From the NCBI RefSeq assembly GCF_019061125.1, contig NZ_JAHQYI010000001.1, forward strand, positions 806,001 to 870,000: DNA of 64,000 nt. The letters are read 5' to 3'. Each line of letters starts with the position of its first letter. Within the stretch, counting starts at the first letter, position 1. Shown here piece by piece: positions 17,732 through 25,354 of the stretch. This stretch comes from Microbacterium sp. NC79 (GTDB lineage: Bacteria > Actinomycetota > Actinomycetes > Actinomycetales > Microbacteriaceae). Made by a program: the position numbers and the translations under genes. The notes under the pieces were generated by a model. It made no database searches. It was not told where the DNA came from and saw only the letters and a program-made list of their open reading frames with translations.

Positions 17732-17765
17732 GCAAAACCCCGTCTCTCATGAGGCGGGGTTTTGC
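17732..17765 (+). terminator. secA terminator
   Basis: Perfect 11-bp arms GCAAAACCCCG and CGGGGTTTTGC, 12-nt loop, T-rich 3' arm, 10 bp after the secA stop. Confidence 0.85.
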
Positions 17766-17848
17766 CGTTGTCGGGGAGGCAGGGGCCCAATCGATAACAA
17801 CTGGACAGCAGTGCGCGGGTGTGGTTCTTGGTGGCCCCGCGACGGGAC

Positions 17849-17854
17849 TAGGGT
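17849..17854 (+). promoter_or_regulatory. -10 element for leaderless alaA
   Basis: TAGGGT, then 6 nt, then ATG 17861. A TTCTTG/TTGGTG region 15-18 bp upstream may serve as -35. Confidence 0.5.
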
Positions 17855-17860
17855 TTATTC

Positions 17861-19087
17861 ATGAGCCCCCTTCGACCGTTGGATCAATCAGCCAAGCTTC
17901 AGAACGTCCTTTACGAAATTCGCGGCAACGCGTTGGTGGAGGCGTCGCGGCTGGAGGCGGCCGGGCATGCGGTATTGAAGCTCAACACCGGCAACCCGGC
18001 GATCTTCGGCTTTGAGGCGCCGTACCAGATTGTGCGCGACATGATCGCGGCCGTTCCGACCGCTCACGGCTACAGTGACAGCCGCGGCATTCTTTCCGCC
18101 CGCCGCGCGATTATTAGCCGTTACGAGCAGGTTCCGGGATTCCCGCACATTGACCCCGATGATGTGTATCTCGGTAATGGTGTGTCAGAACTCATCACCA
18201 TGACGATGCAGGCGCTCCTCAACGAGGGGGATGAGGTTCTCATTCCGGCGCCCGATTATCCGTTGTGGACCGCCATGACCTCGCTGTCTGGTGGTACGCC
18301 AGTGCACTACCTGTGTGATGAGAACAACGGCTGGAACCCGGATCTGGAAGACATCCGCTCGAAGATCACGCCGAACACCAAGGCGATTGTCATCATCAAC
18401 CCGAATAACCCCACGGGTGCCGTCTACTCGCGGGATGTTTTGCAGGGACTCGTGGATATTGCTCGCGAACACTCGTTGCTCATCCTGAGCGATGAGATTT
18501 ACGATCGCATCCTGTTCGATGACGCTGAGCACATTTCCACCGCGACGCTTGCGCCCGACCTTTTGGTGATGACGTTTAACGGCTTGTCAAAGACCTACCG
18601 AGTCGCAGGATTCCGCGCGGGCTGGGTTGTTATTACGGGGCCGAAGAAGCACGCCAAGGGATTCCTTGAGGGCGTCACGCTGCTCGCTTCGACGCGGCTG
18701 TGCCCCAACGTTCCCGCACAACACGCGGTGCAGGCCGCCCTCGACGGTGTGCAATCGATCGATGCCCTTATCGCGCCCACCGGTCGTCTTCACGAACAAC
18801 GCGACGCAGCCTGGGAAGGTTTGCAATCAATTCCTGGCGTCTCTTGCGTCAAGCCTCAGGGCGCGTTGTACGCGTTCCCGCGGCTAGACCCTGAGGTGCA
18901 CGAGATCCGTGACGATGCGAAGTTTATCTACGACCTCCTCGTCGCAGAGCACATTCTTGTCGTGCAGGGCACCGGCTTCAACTGGCCAGCCCCTGACCAC
19001 TTCCGCCTGGTGACGCTTCCGGAGGCACGCGTGATCACAGATGCGGTCGAGCGCCTCGGAAACTTCCTTTCCAGCTACAAGCAGTAA
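17861..19087 (+). CDS. alaA: Pyridoxal-phosphate alanine aminotransferase (AlaA type)
   Basis: Class I aminotransferase converting pyruvate and glutamate to alanine and 2-oxoglutarate. The 408-residue protein closely follows E. coli AlaA from end to end: LYEIRGNALVEASRLEAAGH, KLNTGNPAIFGFEAP, IPAPDYPLWTA, IINPNNPTGAVYSRDVL, PLP lysine Lys244 in NGLSKTYRVAGFRAGW, GFLEGVTLLASTRLCPNVP and VVQGTGFNWPAPDHFR. No Shine-Dalgarno sequence; a TAGGGT hexamer 6 nt upstream predicts a leaderless mRNA. Faces the DUF6459 gene across a shared terminator. Confidence 0.93.
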   Translation: MSPLRPLDQSAKLQNVLYEIRGNALVEASRLEAAGHAVLKLNTGNPAIFGFEAPYQIVRDMIAAVPTAHGYSDSRGILSARRAIISRYEQVPGFPHIDPDDVYLGNGVSELITMTMQALLNEGDEVLIPAPDYPLWTAMTSLSGGTPVHYLCDENNGWNPDLEDIRSKITPNTKAIVIINPNNPTGAVYSRDVLQGLVDIAREHSLLILSDEIYDRILFDDAEHISTATLAPDLLVMTFNGLSKTYRVAGFRAGWVVITGPKKHAKGFLEGVTLLASTRLCPNVPAQHAVQAALDGVQSIDALIAPTGRLHEQRDAAWEGLQSIPGVSCVKPQGALYAFPRLDPEVHEIRDDAKFIYDLLVAEHILVVQGTGFNWPAPDHFRLVTLPEARVITDAVERLGNFLSSYKQ

Positions 19088-19094
19088 CCGCTTG

Positions 19095-19125
19095 CCGTTG
19101 CCCTTCTCTTAGAGGAGGGCAACGG
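19095..19125. terminator. Shared terminator of alaA and the DUF6459 gene
   Basis: 14-bp stem (19095-19108 with 19112-19125; one position pairs as G-U) and a 3-nt loop TTA. The loop is the stop codon of the minus-strand gene, so its last codons form one arm. Confidence 0.7.
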
Positions 19126-19552
19126 AGCTGGCTCGCCAGCGGTGATCTGTGCCTTCGAGTCGAATCGCCAAGACGCGCGTGCGAGCAGGCATACTGACCA
19201 CGATGCACGCCTCGACGACCCCATCGGCCGGTTCCATGTGGTGGATGCTGACGACCTGATAGACCGGGCGCACCGCGGCGCGCGACGTTGCTGAGCGGGC
19301 TCGTGTCGCGAGTGAAACGCGTTGCGCAACACTCAGAAATGCCTCCTGTGACATCCATCGCGCCAATTGCTCAACTTCGCGCACGCCAGCAAGACACTCG
19401 ATCAGGCCGATTGCCAGGTTGCGAAGCAAGGGCTCGGGCTCTGGGAGATCCGCGGTAGACGTGGGCTGAGGCGCGAAAAATTCCGTGACGTCGACTTCGC
19501 TGAGGTGCTTTCCGCGGCGTCGCGGACCGTTACTCGCTGCAATTGCAGACAT
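19109..19552 (-). CDS. Rv3235/DUF6459-like protein of unknown function
   Basis: Small conserved actinobacterial protein usually found near secA. 147 residues: a basic N-terminus (GPRRRGKHLSEVDVTEFF), a helical middle (LLRNLAIGLIECLAGVREVEQLARWMSQEAFLSVAQR) and a beta-rich end (VYQVVSIHHMEPADGVVEACIVV). No catalytic motif recognised. The ATG at 19552 has GAGGAG 6 nt upstream and decides the start over 19645. Diverges from the gene at 19677. Confidence 0.8.
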   Translation of the reverse strand: MSAIAASNGPRRRGKHLSEVDVTEFFAPQPTSTADLPEPEPLLRNLAIGLIECLAGVREVEQLARWMSQEAFLSVAQRVSLATRARSATSRAAVRPVYQVVSIHHMEPADGVVEACIVVSMPARTRVLAIRLEGTDHRWRASSVALL

Positions 19553-19664
19553 GAGTTCTCCTCTACGCGTGGGGACGCACGTGAGAGCAAACCACAACCG
19601 TCCGGCCGAAAGCCGAACATGAAAGAATCTGTGGAAAATTCTCATCTTGATGACGCAGGACGGA

Positions 19665-19670
19665 TACGCT
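19665..19670 (+). promoter_or_regulatory. -10-like element for leaderless 19677 gene
   Basis: TACGCT, then 6 nt, then GTG 19677. It favours this start over the ATG at 19647. Confidence 0.45.
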
Positions 19671-19676
19671 CGGTGC

Positions 19677-20276
19677 GTGAACTGGGAGTCATACTTCGCC
19701 GAGCTCGAGGGGCAATTCGCTGAGGATGCCGCGGCTGAGCGCGCTTCGGTAGACCTGGAAGCAGAACGCGTACGTCAAGCGCGGCTCGACCTGGCGACGA
19801 GGCTGCGCGCGATGGCACACGATGGTGCGTTCGTCACGCTTGCCACGGTTGGCGATCATCAGTTCAACGGAACCATGCGGGCTGCTGGCACAGATTGGTG
19901 CGGGATCGACGTCGGTAACGGCGGTATTCGCTGCGTGCGCACCGACGCGATCAAGACGATCGTGGTGCCTGATCAGGTGCTGAGGCGTAGCCTGCTCACC
20001 GTGCCAAGCGATGCTCTCGCACAGCGTGCAACGTTCGGATATGTGTTGCGCGGGTGGGCGCGGCGCAGAACGCCGGTGCTCGTGCAGTTCACAGATTCAT
20101 CGGTTGCCACGGGGACGATCGATCGCGCGGCAACCGATCATTGCGACTTCGCGTTTCACGACGCACATACTCCGCGACGTGACGGTGATGTCTCGCGCTT
20201 CGCCGTGGTTCCGTTTCACACCATCGCGGCGGTGAGTCCGCTCTCGGATGACGGACGCGTTATCGGGTCGTCCTGA
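19677..20276 (+). CDS. Conserved unknown with two internally repeated Sm-like beta modules
   Basis: No firm family name. 199 residues: an acidic, heptad-like helix (about 8-47), then two segments (about 51-97 and 133-188) that resemble each other: a hydrophobic strand, GT(M/I)xxAxTDxC, a short strand, and a closing strand ending in an isoleucine-containing I-x-x-(I/V). The duplication suggests two small SH3- or Sm-like barrels; this is an inference from sequence pattern. Start GTG 19677 is preferred (TACGCT 6 nt upstream); ATG 19647 would add 10 residues. Neighbours are other uncharacterised actinobacterial genes. Confidence 0.7.
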   Translation: MNWESYFAELEGQFAEDAAAERASVDLEAERVRQARLDLATRLRAMAHDGAFVTLATVGDHQFNGTMRAAGTDWCGIDVGNGGIRCVRTDAIKTIVVPDQVLRRSLLTVPSDALAQRATFGYVLRGWARRRTPVLVQFTDSSVATGTIDRAATDHCDFAFHDAHTPRRDGDVSRFAVVPFHTIAAVSPLSDDGRVIGSS

Positions 20277-20302
20277 TGCGTAGAGCACCGCGCCGTGGAG
20301 CA

Positions 20303-20581
20303 CTACCGCGGGCGGCGACCCTCAGTTCCTCCCCATAACTCGGGGAAACTCGCATTCACCGATTGGTTCCACAGCGCGATCCGACGAGACTCTTCGCGCT
20401 GCTCATCGAGGTAGTCGCTCACGCTCGCCTCGGCGACACGCCATTGTGCGGGCGAACCCACGCGGGCGCCACGCAGAAGGCCCTCGTGGATGAGGCTGAG
20501 GACCTCATCAACCGTGAGATCGAGAAGCTCGGCAACCTGCGCAAGGGAGACGTAACGCTCAGGGGCGTTGTTGTCAGGCAT
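20303..20581 (-). CDS. Small helix-turn-helix (excisionase/MerR-like) DNA-binding protein
   Basis: 92 residues with a single winged HTH of the excisionase type: YVSLAQVAELLDLTVDEVLSLIHEGLLRGARVGSPAQWRVAEASVSDYL. Such stand-alone proteins act as small transcription factors (BldC-like class) in actinobacteria; target unknown. No phage genes are near, so a phage excisionase is unlikely. CATAAT lies 6 nt upstream of the ATG at 20581, predicting a leaderless message. Confidence 0.85.
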   Translation of the reverse strand: MPDNNAPERYVSLAQVAELLDLTVDEVLSLIHEGLLRGARVGSPAQWRVAEASVSDYLDEQREESRRIALWNQSVNASFPELWGGTEGRRPR

Positions 20582-20587
20582 GTCCCC

Positions 20588-20593
20588 ATTATG
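20588..20593 (-). promoter_or_regulatory. -10 element for leaderless HTH gene
   Basis: CATAAT on the minus strand, 6 nt, then ATG 20581. Confidence 0.5.
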
Positions 20594-20659
20594 GCGCTAT
20601 CCGCACGCCCTGTTCCCGGTGTGACGCGCGCTGTGGATAACCTCCGGCGCGTGCCGCGG

Positions 20660-20665
20660 CATCGT
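20660..20665 (+). promoter_or_regulatory. -10-like element for SAF-domain gene
   Basis: CATCGT, 6 nt, ATG 20672. Weaker match, but the spacing equals that of the neighbouring genes. Confidence 0.35.
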
Positions 20666-20671
20666 GTCAGC

Positions 20672-21283
20672 ATGACGGCTATGTCATCGAGAACGAATCG
20701 GGCGGTGTGGGCAGACGCCCGGTTTCTGATTGGCCTCGCCCTGGTCGTGGCGTCAGTTGCCGGCGTGTGGTGGGTTGTCAGCGCTGCGCGCAGCACGACC
20801 CCGGTTGCCGTTGCCGCCACCGTACTTCTGCCTGGCACCCCGGTCTCGAGCGACGACGTGCGGTGGGTCGATGTGGCGCTGGGGGAGGCAAGCGACGCGT
20901 ACCTCACCTCGATGCCAGACGATGCCACCACCACGCGTCCGGTCGCTGCTGGCGAGTTGATTCCGGCGAGTGCTGTCATCGCGCGAGAGCGAAGTGAAGT
21001 GACCACGGTGGTCGTCACGAGCCCGATCGACGTCGCCAGCACGGTGACGGTCGGGAGCGCGGTGGAAGTGTGGATGTCGCCAGTAAAAGACCGCGCGTAT
21101 GACGACGCGCGGCTGCTGATTGAATCGGCAACGGTGGGTGCGATTCGTGAAAGCACCGGGCTTGCGTCCGGTGGCACGGTCACGTTGGAGCTGATCGTCA
21201 ATCGCGATCACGTGTCGTCCGTTCTCGATGCGCAGGCCTCGAAGGCAGCGCTGTGGGTGGTTCCGCTCGGGGGAGTGCGATAG
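20672..21283 (+). CDS. SAF-domain (CpaB/RcpC-like) membrane-anchored protein
   Basis: 203 residues: an N-terminal transmembrane helix (FLIGLALVVASVAGVWWVV) and an extracytoplasmic SAF domain (TPVAVAATVLLPGTPVSSDDVRWVDV, RPVAAGELIPASAVI). In Tad/Flp pilus loci CpaB/RcpC proteins carry this domain, but no tadA, tadB, tadC or pilin gene lies in this window. The next gene starts 2 bp after its stop, so the pair is co-transcribed. Function here unknown. Confidence 0.8.
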   Translation: MTAMSSRTNRAVWADARFLIGLALVVASVAGVWWVVSAARSTTPVAVAATVLLPGTPVSSDDVRWVDVALGEASDAYLTSMPDDATTTRPVAAGELIPASAVIARERSEVTTVVVTSPIDVASTVTVGSAVEVWMSPVKDRAYDDARLLIESATVGAIRESTGLASGGTVTLELIVNRDHVSSVLDAQASKAALWVVPLGGVR

Positions 21284-21285
21284 CG

Positions 21286-22518
21286 ATGCGCATCGTGCTT
21301 GCCCTGCCGCAGGAGCTGGCGGAGATCGCGGCCGTCGGCTTTGCCAGCCGTCCGGAAGAACTTCATCAGGCTGATGCGAGCAGCCTGGCCACGGCGGATC
21401 TGAGCGGGATAGACCTTCTCGTGGTGCAGAGCGAACCTCGCGTGCTGAACGCGGCGCTCGTGGCCGCGTGCGACCGTGCAGGCGTTCGCATCGTGCCGTA
21501 TGCCACCCAGCCCACAGGGGAGCGACTGGCGGCGTCATTCGGTCTTGCTGTGCTCACATCGTTGGAGGCAGACGCCATCGTTAACGACTCCGTGCCGATT
21601 CATCTGGTCCCGGTCACCGGAGGCGTCATCGTGGTGTGGGGTCCGCATGGCTCGCCAGGACGATCTACCGTGGCAGCGAGCCTCGCGGCCGAATGCGCTC
21701 GCGGCGGGCGACGGACGGCACTCGTTGATGCTGACAGTCACGCGCCGTCGATTGCGATCATGCTCGGTCTCACCGACGACGGGCCCGGGTTTGCGTCGGC
21801 CTGCCGTTCGGCGGAGCGCCGCACGCTCGATGCCGCCGAACTTACTCGGGTCTCGCAAGAATTGTCGGTACCTGACGGCACATGCTTCGTCTTGACAGGC
21901 ATTAACCGTGCAGGTCGGTGGCCCGAGCTGTCTGCACGCCGGGTCACCGCGTCTCTCGATATCGCGCGGGGGTGGGCGGAAACAATCGTGGTCGACGTGG
22001 CAGCCAGCCTGGAAGACGATGGCGCGGTGCTGAGCGATATGGACGGCCCGCAACGCAATGCGGCCACAATCGCGGCGTTACGCTCTGCTGACCACATTGT
22101 TGCCGTGGCAACGGCTGATGCGGTGGGCATCGCCCGTTTCATCCGCGGGTACGCCGAGTTGCGGGAGCTGGTCGGGTCTACGCCGATTCATGTGGTCGTG
22201 AACCGGGTGCGCTCGGCTGTTCTCGGGCTCGACGCGAAAGGGCAGATTCGCCGCGCGCTTGAACGTTTTGCGAACGTCGAGGAGATTCTCTTTCTGCCGC
22301 ACGAACCCGATATCGCGGATGGGGCGTCGCTGTACAGCAGATCTATCACCGATATCGCACCAAAGTCTGCTTTTGCTGCCGGTATTCGCCGCCTCGCGAG
22401 TGACCTTTTGGGTACGCCCGAGAGCCAGCCAACCCAGCAAGCGCGGCGATCGCGCAAGCGGGTGAAGAATAATCCCGGAACCGCTGACGCGACACCCGCG
22501 CGTGCCCAACTAGGCTGA
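21286..22518 (+). CDS. TadZ/CpaE-like P-loop protein with degenerate Walker A
   Basis: 410 residues. An N-terminal receiver-like segment (LVVQSEPRVLNAALVAACDRAGVRIVPYA) is followed by a MinD/ParA-type domain: GPHGSPGRST (from residue 119), TALVDADSHAPSIAIMLGL, VVDVAASLE and VVNRVR. Both lysines of the ParA motif KGGxGKT are absent (His and Arg instead), so classical ATP hydrolysis is doubtful. TadZ/CpaE proteins place Tad machinery at the pole and a mycobacterial relative (Ssd) affects septum siting; either role is inference. Starts at ATG 21286, 2 bp after the SAF gene. Confidence 0.78.
   Translation: MRIVLALPQELAEIAAVGFASRPEELHQADASSLATADLSGIDLLVVQSEPRVLNAALVAACDRAGVRIVPYATQPTGERLAASFGLAVLTSLEADAIVNDSVPIHLVPVTGGVIVVWGPHGSPGRSTVAASLAAECARGGRRTALVDADSHAPSIAIMLGLTDDGPGFASACRSAERRTLDAAELTRVSQELSVPDGTCFVLTGINRAGRWPELSARRVTASLDIARGWAETIVVDVAASLEDDGAVLSDMDGPQRNAATIAALRSADHIVAVATADAVGIARFIRGYAELRELVGSTPIHVVVNRVRSAVLGLDAKGQIRRALERFANVEEILFLPHEPDIADGASLYSRSITDIAPKSAFAAGIRRLASDLLGTPESQPTQQARRSRKRVKNNPGTADATPARAQLG
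22511..22516 (+). promoter_or_regulatory. -10 element for leaderless pdtaS
   Basis: TAGGCT, 6 nt, GTG 22523. The hexamer lies within the last codons of the preceding gene. Confidence 0.5.
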
Positions 22519-22522
22519 GCAT

Positions 22523-24010
22523 GTGTCAACACTGAGCGACCTCGTTTTTGCCCAGGGCCTTGCCGACCAGGCCGATGTGGAGTGGCTGCACCGCCTTGCC
22601 GGTGACGGTCAGCTTCTTGCCGACCTTGCGATTGCCGACATTGTGTTGTGGGTGCCGACCGCTGATGATTCGTTCATTGCCGTCGCGCACACCCGCCCTG
22701 GCGGTGCGGCAACGCTGTTCTACCGCGACATCGTTGGCGAGACGGTACGCCCGCAGTGGGCAACTCAGGTGCGCGGGGCTTTCCAGTCCGCTCAAATCGT
22801 GGACTCCTCATCGCCTGACTGGTTCGAGGAGATGCCGACGCGAGTGCGCGCCGCGCCGATTGTGCGGCAGCGCCCGTCGAGCGACGCGGCACCGCGCGTT
22901 ATCGGTGTCTTGACGCGTCACACCAATCTCGGCGAGGCACGCACGCCCTCGCGCCAGCAGATCACGTTTAACGCGTGTGCTGATGAGCTGTTCGAGATGA
23001 TCGGCTCCGCTGATTTCCCCGATATGGATGCTCCTGCGTCACCCCGGCGTGGTGCTCCTCGCGCCTCCGATGGTCTCGTGCGCTTGGACGTTGATGGCAT
23101 TGCCACTTTCGCCAGCCCGAACGCGCTCTCCGCGTTTAACCGCATGGGCTTTGACGATGAGCTCGAGGGCGAGCCGCTCGTTGAAGTGGTCAGCCAGATT
23201 GTGCCGAGCTCGCGTGAGGTCGATGAGGCCCTCCCGGTTGTTGTCACCGGCCGTGCGCCGTGGCGCGCGGATATCGAAGCACGCGGTGTGACGGTCTCCT
23301 TGCGCGCCATCCCGCTGAAGAAGAATGGCACGCGTACCGGTGCCATCATTCTGTGCCGCGATGTCACCGAGATGCGTCACCAAGAGCAAGAGCTCATCAC
23401 GAAAGACGCCACGATCCGCGAGATTCACCACCGGGTGAAGAACAACCTGCAGACGGTGTCGTCGTTGTTGCGTATTCAAGCTCGCCGCACACATTCGGAG
23501 GAAGCCCGTGAGGCCCTGACTCAGGCCATGCGCCGGGTCGCTTCGATCGCCATTGTGCACGACACCCTTTCTGAAGGTCTCACGCAAAACGTCGACTTTG
23601 ATGAAGTCTTCGCGCGGGTTCTCAAACTTGTCGCCGAAGTGGCGGCGGGCGCCGGAACCTCCGCACGGACGAAGTCGGTTGGTCGCTTTGGACGCCTGCC
23701 GAGCGCGTATGCGACACCTCTCGCCCTCGCGCTCACGGAAGTTGTCACCAACGCCGTTGAGCACGGCCTCGCTGGCCGCGAGGGTGAGGTTGAGATTATT
23801 GCTGAACGCACAGGCGAGGAGCTCATTGTCCGCGTCATCGACACTGGTTCCGGTCTTCCAGAAGGCACGGTTGGCCGCGGTCTTGGCACGCAAATCGTGC
23901 GTACCCTCATTCAGGGTGAGCTGAGCGGAACCATCGACTGGCGTACGGGGGAAGCTGGCGGCACCGAAGTGACGGTGAAGATTCCTATGCGTTGGATCGC
24001 GAACGGCTAG
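22523..24010 (+). CDS. pdtaS: Sensor histidine kinase PdtaS
   Basis: Soluble HisKA_2-family kinase that in mycobacteria phosphorylates the RNA-binding antiterminator PdtaR. 495 residues: GAF-like N-terminus (about 1-150), PAS domain (about 185-290, DGLVRLDVDGIATFASPNALSAF), HisKA_2 box REIHHRVKNNLQTVSSLLRIQ with His302, and HATPase ending GRGLGTQIVRTL. It faces whiB1 across a perfect hairpin terminator; the pdtaS-whiB1 neighbourhood is conserved in Mycobacterium (Rv3220c/Rv3219), which supports both names. No pdtaR in the window. Confidence 0.92.
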   Translation: MSTLSDLVFAQGLADQADVEWLHRLAGDGQLLADLAIADIVLWVPTADDSFIAVAHTRPGGAATLFYRDIVGETVRPQWATQVRGAFQSAQIVDSSSPDWFEEMPTRVRAAPIVRQRPSSDAAPRVIGVLTRHTNLGEARTPSRQQITFNACADELFEMIGSADFPDMDAPASPRRGAPRASDGLVRLDVDGIATFASPNALSAFNRMGFDDELEGEPLVEVVSQIVPSSREVDEALPVVVTGRAPWRADIEARGVTVSLRAIPLKKNGTRTGAIILCRDVTEMRHQEQELITKDATIREIHHRVKNNLQTVSSLLRIQARRTHSEEAREALTQAMRRVASIAIVHDTLSEGLTQNVDFDEVFARVLKLVAEVAAGAGTSARTKSVGRFGRLPSAYATPLALALTEVVTNAVEHGLAGREGEVEIIAERTGEELIVRVIDTGSGLPEGTVGRGLGTQIVRTLIQGELSGTIDWRTGEAGGTEVTVKIPMRWIANG

Positions 24011-24020
24011 GTTGAAAGCG

Positions 24021-24061
24021 CTCATAAGGGAGGGCACCCAGCGGGTGCCCTCCCTTATGAG
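24021..24061. terminator. Bidirectional terminator between pdtaS and whiB1
   Basis: Perfect 19-bp inverted repeat (24021-24039 with 24043-24061) and a 3-nt loop AGC, placed between the two convergent stop codons. Confidence 0.85.
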
Positions 24062-24073
24062 GCACGTTGTGCC

Positions 24074-24322
24074 TTAGGAAGCGCGGCGTGCGCGAGCGGC
24101 GCGGCGCTTCAGCGCGCGGCGTTCGTCTTCGCTCAAGCCACCCCAAACGCCCGAGTCCTGTCCGGTCTCGAGTGCGTACTGCAGGCAGATTTCGGTTACG
24201 GTGCAGCGGGCGCACACCGACTTTGCCTTTTCGATCTGATCAACAGCCGGGCCGGTGTTACCGACCGGGAAGAACAGCTCGGGGTCGACAGTGAGACACG
24301 CTGATTTGTCGCGCCAATCCAT
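24074..24322 (-). CDS. whiB1: WhiB-family iron-sulfur regulator (WhiB1-like)
   Basis: Small [4Fe-4S] transcription factor that responds to nitric oxide and works by binding sigma-A region 4. 82 residues with the four cluster cysteines C9, C37, C40 and C46, the GVWGG turn and a basic C-terminal DNA-binding end (RRALKRRAARARRAS). Sequence is closest to WhiB1 (MDWRxK...DPELFFPVGN). ATG 24322 is set by AAGGAG upstream. The roughly 240 bp upstream region (24323-24562) is the longest non-coding stretch here and must hold the promoters of this gene and the divergent membrane gene. Confidence 0.93.
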   Translation of the reverse strand: MDWRDKSACLTVDPELFFPVGNTGPAVDQIEKAKSVCARCTVTEICLQYALETGQDSGVWGGLSEDERRALKRRAARARRAS

Positions 24323-24562
24323 TTTGGTAGTGCTCCTTGCAAAGGGGGGAGTGTGAGCGAAGGCTCGGGATGTGCCGGGGTTATTCGGATACCCTGTGTG
24401 AAGAATGCGAGCTGAAATGCTCGCCCCACGCCGCTGTGGGAGCACACGGCTAGACCAGTTTCCCACGGGTCATCCGATGAATCAAGGGTTAATTTTTCCT
24501 CACACCTTGGATTCAGCTACTTTTCAATTTGGTTAACGTCATCGCTCCCCGACAGGAGACTC

Positions 24563-25018
24563 ATGAAATCCCGTATCGCTGCACGAATTGCTGCCACCAT
24601 TATGGCCCTGGAAGCGCTGGTGATGATGGGTCTTGCAATATTGCAGGTCGTTGAACTCGTGAAGGGCAACACCGCATCGCTGACGAGCGCGATCGCGCTG
24701 ATCGTGCTGACGCTCATCATCGGCGCCGGGATGGCGGCGTTCGCGTGGGGATTGCGCACCGACCAGACCTGGGCTCGCTCCGGCGGCATCGTCACGCAGC
24801 TGATGGCGCTGGCAGTGGCCCTGGGCGCTGTCACCGGACAGTACGCGCACCCTGCGATTGCCGCGATGATTGCCGCCCCGGCCATTGTCGCTCTGATCGC
24901 TATCTTTAAAGCCTCACAACAGACCGCGGCAGCAGACCGCGCCAGGCACGCAGCAGAACAATCCGCCGAGGTCGCCGAAGCGCCTGCCGACGGCACCGAA
25001 GCACCCGACGCGCGCTGA
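24563..25018 (+). CDS. Small integral membrane protein of unknown function
   Basis: 151 residues with four predicted transmembrane helices (for example IMALEALVMMGLAILQVVEL, AIALIVLTLIIGAGMAAFAW, QLMALAVALGAVTG, IAAMIAAPAIVALIAIF) and an acidic Ala/Glu-rich cytoplasmic tail. Comparable membrane genes lie beside whiB1 in other actinobacteria; no function is assigned. Good AGGAG ribosome site before ATG 24563. Confidence 0.75.
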   Translation: MKSRIAARIAATIMALEALVMMGLAILQVVELVKGNTASLTSAIALIVLTLIIGAGMAAFAWGLRTDQTWARSGGIVTQLMALAVALGAVTGQYAHPAIAAMIAAPAIVALIAIFKASQQTAAADRARHAAEQSAEVAEAPADGTEAPDAR

Positions 25019-25068
25019 GGTTCCGCCCGAGCATCGCCGCGCCTGTGGGACGATGCTGCGCCAAGCCA

Positions 25069-25074
25069 TACGAT
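25069..25074 (+). promoter_or_regulatory. -10 element for leaderless first HPr gene
   Basis: TACGAT, 7 nt, ATG 25082. Confidence 0.4.
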
Positions 25075-25081
25075 GAGAGCG

Positions 25082-25354
25082 ATGATGCAACGACGCGTAC
25101 GAATCACCACGGGCCATGGCGCACATGCGCGGCCCGTGGCGGAACTTGCGCGTCTCGCCCTCGGGCATTCACGCCCCATCATTCTCACGACAGAGCGGGG
25201 CGAGCGCGTCGATCTCACCAGCATTCTGGCGGTGATGGATCTCGGGCTTAATGAGGGCGAAACGGTCGTCCTCGAAACGGCTCCCAGCGCAACCGCAGGT
25301 GCCGTGCTCGATGCGATGGCCGACGTGCTGGCGCCCTCGCAACGCCCTCGTTAG
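25082..25354 (+). CDS. HPr-family phosphocarrier, divergent paralogue
   Basis: 90 residues, HPr fold with the phosphorylatable His15 in HGAHARP and a serine (Ser47) at the usual regulatory-serine position in DLTSILAVMDLG. It is the lesser match of two HPr proteins in this island; the canonical one lies at 27720. It is transcribed separately and its stop overlaps that of the convergent PRD regulator (TTAG). It could serve the regulator rather than transport; that is inference. Start ATG 25082 is preferred over 25073 because TACGAT lies 7 nt upstream. Confidence 0.85.
   Translation: MMQRRVRITTGHGAHARPVAELARLALGHSRPIILTTERGERVDLTSILAVMDLGLNEGETVVLETAPSATAGAVLDAMADVLAPSQRPR

Noticed and set aside
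20303..20581. Small HTH protein as a phage excisionase
   Set aside because: No integrase, att repeats or other phage genes in the neighbourhood; such stand-alone HTH proteins are common chromosomal regulators in actinobacteria.
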